A stretch of DNA of 38,440 bases from Oscillospiraceae bacterium (GTDB taxonomy: Bacteria > Bacillota > Clostridia > Oscillospirales > CAG-272): the NCBI GenBank assembly GCA_015064695.1, contig SVRS01000021.1, positions 1 to 38,440 of the forward strand. The letters are read 5' to 3'. The position numbers were made by a program, and so were the translations under genes. Positions 31,632 through 38,440 of this stretch are shown here, one piece after another; positions within the stretch are counted from its first letter, which is position 1; each line of letters starts with the position of its first letter. The notes under the pieces were generated by a model. The model was given only the letters and a program-made list of their open reading frames with translations, was not told where the DNA came from and ran no database searches.

Positions 31632-33866
31632 ATGAGCCGACATATCTACACCCTCCGCAAGCCTGCGGGCTGGCACAGAGAAGCGTGGCGTGAGGCCCTT
31701 CCTCTGGGCAACGGTCTGACCGGCGTTCTGATCCCCGGCGCCATCGCTGAAGAAAGCATTACCTTCAACCGCCACGATTTCTGGCTGGGCGGCGGTGACG
31801 AGCCTGTTCCGGATATTACCGACACCTTCCGCGAGATGCGGGAAATGCTGGATCGGGGTGACTACGCCGCGGCCAACCGACAGAATCTCATGCACGCTCT
31901 GCAGGAGAAAAAGTACGGTGTCTGCCCCGGCGCGCCCTGCCCTCTTGGCTGGCTGGACATGACCTTTCTTCCTACCGCCCCCTTCAAGGGCTACCGCCGC
32001 GGGGTGAACATGCGGACGGCCGAGGCCTTCGTGGAGTTCACCATCGACGGCTGTCACTACCGCAGAGATCTATTCGTCTCCCGTGCCGACGATATCACGG
32101 TCATCCGCATGACGGCGGACAAGCCCTTCACCGTGACCTACGGGTTCCGCCTGTTCCGCGAGGCGGAGGGTGGTGCCGTCTGCTCCAACGGATTCCGTCT
32201 CTCGGCTCCCAAGGAGAAGGAATGCGGCGCATCCGCCGCCCGGGTTCTGTTTTTGGGGGACTACGACTCGGTCATCACCGGGGCTGAGCTGAACAAGCTG
32301 GAGGTAACGGGACGGGAGTATCTAATCCTGGTTCGTTGCGGCTCTCACGGCTCCTCTACCGAGCTGGAGTCCTTTGAGGGGGAGACCTACGAATCCCTGC
32401 TGGCTCGGCATACGGCTCTCCACACCCCGCTCTACGATGCGGCCACCATCGAGCTGGCCGACGACGAGACTCTGACCGCCACCAATGAGCAGCTCCTGGC
32501 TGATGCCTACGACGACGTAGCCTCTCCGGCTCTCATCGAGCGGATGTGGCGGTTCGGCCGCTACCTGTTCATCTCGGCGGCCTCAGACAAGGGGAATCCC
32601 GTTCCTCTGTACGGTCTGTGGCACGGGCGGGAGTATCTGCCCTGGGCTCAGTACGTGGCCAACGAGAACGTGGAGATGACCTACTGGCACACCATGGTGG
32701 GCGGCTTGGCCTACGCTGTCCCCGCCCTGCTCCGCTACTACACCTCCAAGACCGAGGTATTCCGCGAGTGCGCCCGACAGATGTTCGGTATGCGGGGCAT
32801 CTGGATCTCGGCCTACACCGCCCCCAACACGGCGGGGGCAGGCGTTCCCGTTTCGGTGATCTCCAACTGGATCAGCTGCGCGGGCTGGCTCTGCCGTCAT
32901 TTCTGGGATTACTATCTGTACACCCGGGACGAGAATCTGCTCCGCGAGGAGATCCTTCCCTTCATGCACGAGGCGGCTCTGTTCTATCAGGACTACGCCG
33001 TAGCGGACGGGGACTTCATCCGTCTTTACCCCTCGGTATCCCCTGAGAACACGCCTACGGGACGCCCTGACGTGGTGGCCCAGAACGCCACCATGGATTT
33101 TGCCATCATGAAGGAGCTTCTGACCCATCTTCTGGAGGGCATTCGGATCACGGGGCTGTACGCCGACGAGGCAGAGGGCTTCCGCACCCTTCTTGCCCGG
33201 ATTCCCGCCTATCAGCTCAACGAGGACGGCGCGGTGAAGGAGTGGATGCACCCCGACATCAAGGACAACTACCATCATCGCCATCTCTCCCATATTTACC
33301 CTGTATTCCCCGGAACCGAGGTGTCGGCCCACAACCAGCCTGCGCTGTTCGAGGCCTTCCGCAAGGCCGTCAGCCTCCGAAAGCTGGGCAGTCAGTCGGG
33401 CTGGTCGCTGACCCACATGGCATCCATCTACGCCCGCATCGGGGAGGCGGAAAAGTCCCTGGAGCTATTGGACATTATGGCCAAGGGCGTGGTGATGGAT
33501 TCCCTGCTCACCACCCACAACGATTGGCGGAACATGGGCATGACCATGACCTGGGGCGGCGATGCCACCGAGCAGCTGGATGCCAATTTCGGTGCGGTCA
33601 ACGCCATCCAGGAGATGATCTTCTGCCCGCAGGAGAGCGCTCTGTCCTTCCTTCCCGCTCTGCCCTCCCGCCTGGCGCACGGCTCTGCCCGCGGACTATG
33701 CTTCCCCGAGGGCACGGTGGATATCCTCTGGACGGCCGACGGTCACGTGGAGATCACGGTTCGCGCCGCCCGAGACCTGGACACCGCCGTTCTACTCTGC
33801 GGCAAGGAACGGGATCGGATCGCCCTCTGCGCCGGTGAGAGCGCGACTCTGCTCTACCAACGCTGA
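31632..33866 (+). CDS. glycoside hydrolase family 95 (alpha-L-fucosidase-type)
   Basis: An inverting GH95 enzyme of 744 residues; the family removes alpha-1,2-linked L-fucose, or L-galactose in some members. The N-terminal beta-sandwich starts with WREALPLGNGLTGVLIPG. In the (alpha/alpha)6 barrel, LYGLWHGREYLPW is followed by N344-x-N346 in ANENVEMTYW; E472 lies in VSPENTP, and D650 in QLDANFGAVNAI. These match the Asn-Asn-Glu-Asp set described for Bifidobacterium AfcA (mapping by pattern). The C-terminal domain has FLPALPSRLAHGSARGLCF. There is no signal peptide, so it probably acts in the cytoplasm on imported oligosaccharides. GGAGG is 10 bases before the ATG. No transporter is adjacent. 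Confidence 0.9.
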   Translation: MSRHIYTLRKPAGWHREAWREALPLGNGLTGVLIPGAIAEESITFNRHDFWLGGGDEPVPDITDTFREMREMLDRGDYAAANRQNLMHALQEKKYGVCPGAPCPLGWLDMTFLPTAPFKGYRRGVNMRTAEAFVEFTIDGCHYRRDLFVSRADDITVIRMTADKPFTVTYGFRLFREAEGGAVCSNGFRLSAPKEKECGASAARVLFLGDYDSVITGAELNKLEVTGREYLILVRCGSHGSSTELESFEGETYESLLARHTALHTPLYDAATIELADDETLTATNEQLLADAYDDVASPALIERMWRFGRYLFISAASDKGNPVPLYGLWHGREYLPWAQYVANENVEMTYWHTMVGGLAYAVPALLRYYTSKTEVFRECARQMFGMRGIWISAYTAPNTAGAGVPVSVISNWISCAGWLCRHFWDYYLYTRDENLLREEILPFMHEAALFYQDYAVADGDFIRLYPSVSPENTPTGRPDVVAQNATMDFAIMKELLTHLLEGIRITGLYADEAEGFRTLLARIPAYQLNEDGAVKEWMHPDIKDNYHHRHLSHIYPVFPGTEVSAHNQPALFEAFRKAVSLRKLGSQSGWSLTHMASIYARIGEAEKSLELLDIMAKGVVMDSLLTTHNDWRNMGMTMTWGGDATEQLDANFGAVNAIQEMIFCPQESALSFLPALPSRLAHGSARGLCFPEGTVDILWTADGHVEITVRAARDLDTAVLLCGKERDRIALCAGESATLLYQR

Positions 33867-33918
33867 GCAGTAAGCCGTCAATTCCAATACTGAATATATT
33901 TTTGATAAGGAAATCATC

Positions 33919-34377
33919 ATGAATAACAACGCAATCAAAACCATTGTCATGGGCTCGGATCACGCGGGCTACCATCTCAAGCTCAAAATCAAGGCTCATT
34001 TGGAATCCCGCGGTCTGGAGGTACTGGACGTGGGCACGGACACCCCCGAGTCCTGCAACTACACGATTTTCGCGCACGCGGTCTGCGAGGCCGTCACGGG
34101 CGGCAAGGCGGACCTGGGCATTCTGGTCTGCGGCACCGGCCTTGGTATGTCCATGGCCGCCAACAAGCATCCGGGCATTCGCGCGGCCTGCTGTGAGAAC
34201 ACCTTCTCTGCCCGCATGACCCGTATGCACAACGATGCCAACGTGCTGTGTCTCGGTGAGCGGGTGCTGGGCTTCGGCCTCGCCTGCGACATGGCCGACC
34301 TCTTTATCGACACCCCCTTTGAGGGCGGCCGCCATCAGGCCCGGGTAGACGACATCAACGCTCTGGATCAGCGATAA
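33919..34377 (+). CDS. rpiB: ribose 5-phosphate isomerase B
   Basis: RpiB interconverts ribose 5-phosphate and ribulose 5-phosphate in the pentose phosphate pathway; some LacAB/RpiB members use allose or galactose phosphates. The 152 residues include the phosphate-binding MGSDHAGYHLK (11-21), the catalytic C71 in LVCGTGLGMSMAANK and H104 in RMHNDANVLCLG. Length is normal. AAGGAAA lies 9 bases before the ATG. It follows the GH95 gene by 52 bases in the same direction, so they may be co-transcribed. It is followed by a hairpin repeat unit. With rpe at 36058 it covers both ribulose 5-phosphate conversions. Confidence 0.94.
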   Translation: MNNNAIKTIVMGSDHAGYHLKLKIKAHLESRGLEVLDVGTDTPESCNYTIFAHAVCEAVTGGKADLGILVCGTGLGMSMAANKHPGIRAACCENTFSARMTRMHNDANVLCLGERVLGFGLACDMADLFIDTPFEGGRHQARVDDINALDQR

Positions 34378-34383
34378 GAAAGA

Positions 34384-34448
34384 GCGCGGAGGCGAGCCTC
34401 CGGCGGCTTAAGGATCCTCAAGAACTTTAAAAAAAGCTTTTTGAAGTG
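34384..34448 (+). repeat. degenerate 3'-end hairpin repeat after rpiB
   Basis: Head GCGAGCCTCCGGCGGCTTAA, then AGGATCCTCAAGAACTTTA and AAAAAAGCTTTTTGAAGTGCC. It is a shortened member of the family seen after tyrS and the GH43 gene. CTTTAAAAAAAGCTTTTTGAAG forms a small imperfect hairpin. Confidence 0.55.
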
Positions 34449-34538
34449 CCGAGGGAACGAAAAATACCATGCTTACCTGATTCCGCCCCACACAAACGCA
34501 GGATAAACTCATTCACTACACGAAAAGGAGATCAAATC

Positions 34539-35336
34539 ATGAGTGAAAAAAAGAAAGCCCCCGCTACCAAGAAGATTGCGGGATTTCTGCGCGCCGTAGC
34601 CGGCAAGCCCAACCCCAAGAATTTTACCACGGTGGTGGTTTGCGCCGCCGGAAGTTCTACCCGCATGGAAGCACTCATGGGGGAGACTCGCAAGCAATTT
34701 CTGGAGCTGGACGGCATGCCCGTCGTTGCGCGCACGCTGAAGGCCTTTGAGGCCGCCGACACGGTTCACGAGATCATTGTGGTGGCCCGCGAGGACGAGC
34801 TTCACCTGTACGACAGCTTCAAGGAAACCTATGGGCTCTCCAAGCTGACCAAGGTGGTCAAGGGCGGCGCAACCCGTCAGGAATCCGCCCGTTTGGGCTC
34901 TGACGAGGTGGACGAGCGTTGCAAATTCGTGGCCATCGCCGATGCGGCCCGCTGTCTCATCACCCCCGAGGAAATTCAAAGAGTCTGCCACGCGGCCTAC
35001 CAATGGAACGCCGCCTCCGCAGGCATCAAGGCCACTGACACGATCAAGGTCTGCGATTCCTCTGCCTTCATTGATTCCACGCCCGACCGCGACTACGTTT
35101 GGATGGCCCAGACTCCCCAGGTATTCGCTCTGAATCTCTACCGTGCCGCCGCCTACGTGGCCCGCGACGAGAAATTCACAGCCACCGACGACAATCAGAT
35201 GCTGGAGCATATCCGCGTTCCGGTCAAAATGGTGGCCTGCAACAGAGAAAACATCAAGATCACCGAGCCTGCTGACGTGATCTTTGCCACCGCCGTTTTG
35301 GAGGCGCGGAAGCGCGCTGAGCAGGTCGATCCATGA
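34539..35336 (+). CDS. ispD: 2-C-methyl-D-erythritol 4-phosphate cytidylyltransferase
   Basis: IspD makes CDP-methylerythritol from MEP and CTP, third step of the non-mevalonate isoprenoid pathway. The 265 residues have a 27-residue lysine-rich N-terminal extension ([20 protein letters not shown]) not usual in the family, then the CTP loop [11 protein letters not shown], with [34 protein letters not shown] and [12 protein letters not shown], and TDDNQMLEH. The HDAARPL-type signature is altered to [16 protein letters not shown] lies 8 bases before the ATG at 34539, so the extension is real unless translation starts further in. It overlaps ispF by 4 nt. Confidence 0.93.
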   Translation: MSEKKKAPATKKIAGFLRAVAGKPNPKNFTTVVVCAAGSSTRMEALMGETRKQFLELDGMPVVARTLKAFEAADTVHEIIVVAREDELHLYDSFKETYGLSKLTKVVKGGATRQESARLGSDEVDERCKFVAIADAARCLITPEEIQRVCHAAYQWNAASAGIKATDTIKVCDSSAFIDSTPDRDYVWMAQTPQVFALNLYRAAAYVARDEKFTATDDNQMLEHIRVPVKMVACNRENIKITEPADVIFATAVLEARKRAEQVDP

Positions 35337-35800
35337 GGATTGGCCACGGATACGACGTACACCGCCTGGTAGAGGGCCGAAAATGCATCATCGGCGGTGT
35401 GGATATTCCCTTCGAGAAGGGGCTTCTCGGCCATTCGGATGCCGACGTACTGCTCCACGCAATCATGGATGCGATTCTGGGTGCCATGGCGGCCGGGGAC
35501 ATCGGAAAGCTCTTTCCGGACAAGGATCCCGCCTTTGCGGGGGCGGACAGCCTGATGCTGACCCGTCGAGTGGCGGAGGTTATGGCACGGCAGGGCTACC
35601 GTTTGGTCAACCTGGATGCCACGGTCATTGCACAGGCCCCCAAGATGGCCCCACACATTCCCGCCATGCGGGAGCATATTGCCGAGGCCCTGGGCGTAGA
35701 GGTGGATCGCATCAGCGTCAAGGCCACCACCGAGGAGGGCTTGGGCTTTACGGGAACGGGGGCAGGTATTGCCGCCCACGCGGTCTGTCTGTTGGAATGA
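35333..35800 (+). CDS. ispF: 2-C-methyl-D-erythritol 2,4-cyclodiphosphate synthase
   Basis: IspF closes the cyclic diphosphate in the MEP isoprenoid pathway. The 155 residues match the family exactly in layout: [11 protein letters not shown] with zinc ligands D8 and H10, [19 protein letters not shown] with H42 as the third ligand, GDIGKLFPD, and the C-terminal [22 protein letters not shown] signature. The ATG overlaps the ispD stop by 4 nt (ATGA), so the two are translationally coupled, a common ispD-ispF arrangement. Nothing odd. Confidence 0.96.
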   Translation: MRIGHGYDVHRLVEGRKCIIGGVDIPFEKGLLGHSDADVLLHAIMDAILGAMAAGDIGKLFPDKDPAFAGADSLMLTRRVAEVMARQGYRLVNLDATVIAQAPKMAPHIPAMREHIAEALGVEVDRISVKATTEEGLGFTGTGAGIAAHAVCLLE

Positions 35801-35859
35801 GCTTGGCGTGGACTGACGCCGCTTTCTTCCCCACCCAACATTCACCGTCCAAAAAAGGA

Positions 35860-36043
35860 GGATCTCCAATCCGCGATTTGAGATCCCCCTCAGAGTTACG
35901 CGCCGCGCGGCGTGCCCTTTCTCCAACGTCCTGCGCTTTCGCCCTTCGGCATCCCCACGGACGCGGCGCGGATCGCTCTTACACCAGAATATGACAGAAT
36001 ATGACCGAACGTTACACGTTCAATGTCTCGGGAAGGCCGAGAC
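35860..36043 (+). other. hairpins between ispF and rpe
   Basis: GGATCTC (35860-35866) pairs with GAGATCC (35880-35886) after an A6GGAGG that has no start codon nearby. GTCTCGG (36025-36031) pairs with CCGAGAC (36037-36043) directly before the GGAAAGG ribosome binding site of rpe. A direct repeat AGAATATGAC occurs near 35985-36004. Weak individually; they may limit rpe translation or ispF read-through. Confidence 0.4.
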
Positions 36044-36057
36044 GGAAAGGAATTGCC

Positions 36058-36729
36058 ATGCTCTACATTGCCCCTTCCCTGCTGGCTGCTGATTTTTCGG
36101 ATCTTCGAACTGAGATCACCCGCGTTGAGGATGCCGGTGCCAACTACCTGCATCTTGACGTAATGGACGGGCATTTCGTGCCCAATATTTCCTTCGGCCC
36201 CGGGCTGATTTCCTCCATTCGTCCTCACACCAACCTGCTCTTTGACGTCCACCTGATGATCTCGGAGCCCTTGCGGTACGTGGGTGACTTTATCAAGGCG
36301 GGGGCAGACATCGTGACCTTCCACTACGAGAGCGTGGAGGATCCCATGGCTACCTTCAAGGCCATCAAGCAGAAGGAGATCGCCTGCGGCATTGCCATCT
36401 CCCCCAAAACCCCTGCGGACGTACTGCTTCCCTTTGTGGGCGTGGCAGATTCTCTCATGGTTATGACGGTGGAGCCCGGCTTCGGCGGGCAGAAGCTGAT
36501 TCCCGAGACTCTGGACAAGGTACGGATGCTGCGCCGCTACGCCAATCGCCGGGGCATCAATCTCATGCTGGAGGTTGACGGCGGTATCGGAGAGAACAAC
36601 GCCTCCTACTGCACCGAGGCGGGCGCCAACGTTCTGGTTGCCGGCTCTGCTCTGTTCAAGACCAAGCGCCCTCGGTCGGTCATGGCCAAGATGCGGGAGG
36701 CCGAGCTGGAGCATCCTTTCCTGGGATGA
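36058..36729 (+). CDS. rpe: ribulose-phosphate 3-epimerase
   Basis: Rpe interconverts ribulose 5-phosphate and xylulose 5-phosphate. The 223-residue TIM barrel has MLYIAPSLLAADFSDL, metal ligands H32 and D34 in LHLDVMDGHFVPNISFGP, H65 in FDVHLM and the second aspartate in EVDGGIGENN, plus MTVEPGFGGQ, the phosphate-binding loop. AAAGGAA is 7 bases before the ATG at 36058; the open frame begins at 36001 but the longer start would pass through a hairpin and lacks family similarity. No other pathway genes adjoin. A hairpin (GCTTGAGGGAT/ATCCTTCAAGC, 36745-36768) follows and may end transcription. Confidence 0.96.
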   Translation: MLYIAPSLLAADFSDLRTEITRVEDAGANYLHLDVMDGHFVPNISFGPGLISSIRPHTNLLFDVHLMISEPLRYVGDFIKAGADIVTFHYESVEDPMATFKAIKQKEIACGIAISPKTPADVLLPFVGVADSLMVMTVEPGFGGQKLIPETLDKVRMLRRYANRRGINLMLEVDGGIGENNASYCTEAGANVLVAGSALFKTKRPRSVMAKMREAELEHPFLG

Positions 36730-36744
36730 TACACGAGGGAGCAG

Positions 36745-36795
36745 GCTTGAGGGATCCATCCTTCAAGCTATGAACCACGCACGGAAAGCCGTGCG
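36745..36795 (+). other. two hairpins between rpe and the GH43 gene
   Basis: GCTTGAGGGAT (36745-36755) with ATCCTTCAAGC (36758-36768), and CGCACGG (36778-36784) with CCGTGCG (36789-36795). Neither has a T tract. The first may act as the rpe terminator. Confidence 0.45.
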
Positions 36796-36857
36796 GGATG
36801 AAAGATTCTGATAGCTCCCGGGGAGCTTTAAAAAAATGTAAAGGAGCCCTTAACGGT

Positions 36858-38048
36858 ATGACAACGAAAAAAACACTTGCCATTCTGCTGGCCGCACTGG
36901 CGCTCGGAATGACCTCTTGCTCCGGTGGTGCGCAGACGGCTGAAACCACGGCCGCTCTTGAAAGCAACACCGATGCTCAAACCAAGGCAGAGACCCAAGC
37001 GCAGACAAATGCGCAGACCGAAGCCGAAACCGAAACCGAAACCGAAACCGAGGTTGAAACCGAGACCGATCTCCGCGAATACAACACCACGCCCTTCTGC
37101 AATCCGCTTGCCAACTTCGATACGCCCGATCCCTGTATCACCTACGACCCCGACACGGGATATTACTACGGGATCTTTACCCAGGTTGACCGTCTTGAGC
37201 TTTACCGAAGCAAGCACGTCGCTGACCTGTTCTTCTCGGGCGAATCAAAGGTTATCATGCGGGCAGACGGAAGCAATTCCATTTACGGAGATATCTGGGC
37301 TCCCGAAATACACCGCGGTCCCGACGGTCTTTGGTACATCTATTCCAGCTCTCGGGTTACCCCCGAGGAGGGTGAAAAGCGGATCTTCGTCTACGGTTCT
37401 CTGACCTCTGATCCCTTTGGCGAGTGGGAATTTAAGCGCAGACCCTTCCCCGCCGTTTACAGCATTGATCCCTCCGTTTACACCGCCCCCGACGGTACCC
37501 AGTATATGTGCTCCTCCAAGGTTGATCCGACCTACGGCCAGGTGCTTGTAATCAGCGAAATGCTCAGTCCGTACAAGTGCGAAATCGGCAAGGTGATCGC
37601 CAAGGCTGAGTTGGAATGGGAGCTGGTTGAGCCCTACACCGGGGGCGCCGCCATCCTTGAGGGAGGCTTTTTCCTGGAAAACAACGGCAGACTCTTTTTG
37701 ATCTATTCAGCAAACGGATGGGCGACCAAGCATTACGCCCTCGGCGTTCTGGAATTTGTTGGGGAGGATATGTGTGATCCCGACAGCTGGATCAAGCATC
37801 CCGAGCCTCTTTTCGTGTACGGAAACGGGGCTTACGGCCCCGGTCACGCCTCCTTCTTCCGCTCCCCTGACGGAACCGAGGTTTGGTGCGCGTACCACGC
37901 CATGAAGGAGCCCAACGAGTCCCATACGTGGGTGCCCCGCTTTGTAAACGTCCAAAAGGTGGAATTCGATTCCACCGGTTACCCTGTGCTGGGCGAGCCC
38001 GTAGGATATGAGACTCCCATCGCGCCTCCCTCCGGGGAAGAGAAATGA
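36858..38048 (+). CDS. GH43 family glycoside hydrolase lipoprotein
   Basis: An extracellular, lipid-anchored GH43 enzyme of 396 residues; such enzymes release arabinose or xylose from plant polysaccharides. The signal peptide MTTKKTLAILLAALALGMTS ends in C21 (lipobox MTSC). A linker (about 24-72) is made of AQT and ET repeats with TETETETEVETET. The five-blade propeller follows: base D91 in TPDPCITYD, WAPE at 147-150, D204 in YSIDPSVY as the pKa modulator, and acid E268 in ILEGGFF. GPGHASFF is typical of the family. AAGGAG is about 11 bases before the ATG at 36858. Exact specificity (arabinan, xylan) is not decided. Followed by hairpin repeats. Confidence 0.9.
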   Translation: MTTKKTLAILLAALALGMTSCSGGAQTAETTAALESNTDAQTKAETQAQTNAQTEAETETETETEVETETDLREYNTTPFCNPLANFDTPDPCITYDPDTGYYYGIFTQVDRLELYRSKHVADLFFSGESKVIMRADGSNSIYGDIWAPEIHRGPDGLWYIYSSSRVTPEEGEKRIFVYGSLTSDPFGEWEFKRRPFPAVYSIDPSVYTAPDGTQYMCSSKVDPTYGQVLVISEMLSPYKCEIGKVIAKAELEWELVEPYTGGAAILEGGFFLENNGRLFLIYSANGWATKHYALGVLEFVGEDMCDPDSWIKHPEPLFVYGNGAYGPGHASFFRSPDGTEVWCAYHAMKEPNESHTWVPRFVNVQKVEFDSTGYPVLGEPVGYETPIAPPSGEEK

Positions 38049-38051
38049 GAG

Positions 38052-38140
38052 AGCGTGCCTCCCAAGAACTTTTTGGGCGCTACTCGGAAAACGAGTCGGT
38101 CTCGGTTATCCCCATGGGGCCCCTCCCCATGGGTGATGAA
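38052..38140 (+). repeat. 3'-end hairpin repeat, copy after the GH43 gene
   Basis: Head GAGCGTGCCTCCCAAGAACT, then TTTTGGGCGC and a CTCGGAAAACGAG hairpin; the tail CCCATGGGGCCCCTCCCCAT at about 38111-38130 matches the tail of the units after pheT. The stem CCCAAGAA.. is degenerate. Confidence 0.6.
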
Positions 38141-38199
38141 ATCATGGAAAGATCGCATGAAAAGATTTCGGTCAAATAATACTATTCCTCAACCAAAAC

Positions 38200-38410
38200 C
38201 TTGAATACAATTGTTATTCCATACCAATGGGGTAGGGGCCCCATGGTGATGTTCACGATTATACCTGCTGTCCTCTTGTATCCTGTATCATCTCTTTTTT
38301 GAAGTTCTTGGGATTCTTAAACCCTTCGCAAACTTCGCCGAAGGCGAATTTGCACCGAGCAACGCGAGGAGGCTTTCAAAGAAGGGTTTAAGCCGCCGGA
38401 GGCACGCACT
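38200..38410 (-). repeat. inverted copy of the hairpin repeat with enlarged stem loop
   Basis: Read on the minus strand: head GTGCCTCCGGCGGCTTAAAC, arm CTTAAACCCTTC, an inserted GC-rich loop of about 55 bases holding AATTCGCC-TTC-GGCGAAGTT, the matching arm GAAGGGTTTAAG, then AACTTCAAAAAAGAGATGAT, GGATACAAGAGGACAGCAGG and the tail CATCACCATGGGGCCCCTAC. So it is the full unit, with a different insertion in the hairpin. The last 30 bases of the window (38411-38440) hold nothing recognised. Confidence 0.7.
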
Positions 38411-38440
38411 TTTTTCAATGTTTTTATCAAGGATTAGTAT

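Overview
The window looks like chromosome of a Gram-positive, GC-rich (by eye well over 50 percent) member of the Clostridia, probably a gut Oscillospirales-type bacterium. The basis is a DUF4317 gene, two ECF sigma factor/membrane protein pairs, a BlaI/M56 pair, an OhrR-type MarR regulator, a phenylalanine T-box, sigma-A promoters with 17-18 bp spacers, strong AGGAGG ribosome binding sites and many 4-nt ATGA/GTGA overlaps between coupled genes. I see no rRNA, tRNA, CRISPR array, phage module or transposase.

Layout. 1-3.6 kb: rsmI, a cell-wall amidase, hpf (ribosome hibernation) and a CPBP membrane protease. 3.6-9.5 kb, minus strand: an ECF sigma factor coupled to a 950-residue membrane-anchored sensor, then a BlaI repressor coupled to an M56 metalloprotease whose extracytoplasmic tail is not a penicillin sensor. 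9.6-13.6 kb: a response regulator, histidine kinase and HtrA protease operon. 13.6-17.1 kb: secG, a D,D-carboxypeptidase, an OhrR-like repressor and a Gfo/Idh/MocA dehydrogenase. 17.1-23.4 kb: a PMCA-like calcium P-type ATPase, a 105-residue unknown, a second ECF sigma/anti-sigma-like operon and DUF4317. 23.4-29.3 kb: tyrS, then pheS and pheT behind a T-box. 29.9-31.3 kb: DUF896, tsaE, tsaB. 31.6-38.0 kb: an intracellular GH95 fucosidase-type enzyme, rpiB, ispD-ispF, rpe and a GH43 lipoprotein.

Functionally, 3.6-15 kb is rich in envelope sensing and maintenance (two regulated-proteolysis or sigma-type sensors, a two-component system with HtrA, SecG, carboxypeptidase, amidase, CPBP). The right half is translation (aminoacyl-tRNA synthetases, t6A synthesis) and sugar/isoprenoid supply (GH95, GH43, RpiB, Rpe, IspD, IspF).

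The least explained material is non-coding. A dispersed repeat family sits directly downstream of tyrS, pheS, pheT, rpiB and the GH43 gene. Its central hairpin changes sequence between copies while both arms stay complementary, including within a tandem array of about 160-bp units behind pheT. Three unrelated short tandem arrays all have a 7-bp period. The two sigma-linked membrane proteins share a short cytoplasmic motif that may be a common sigma-contact element.
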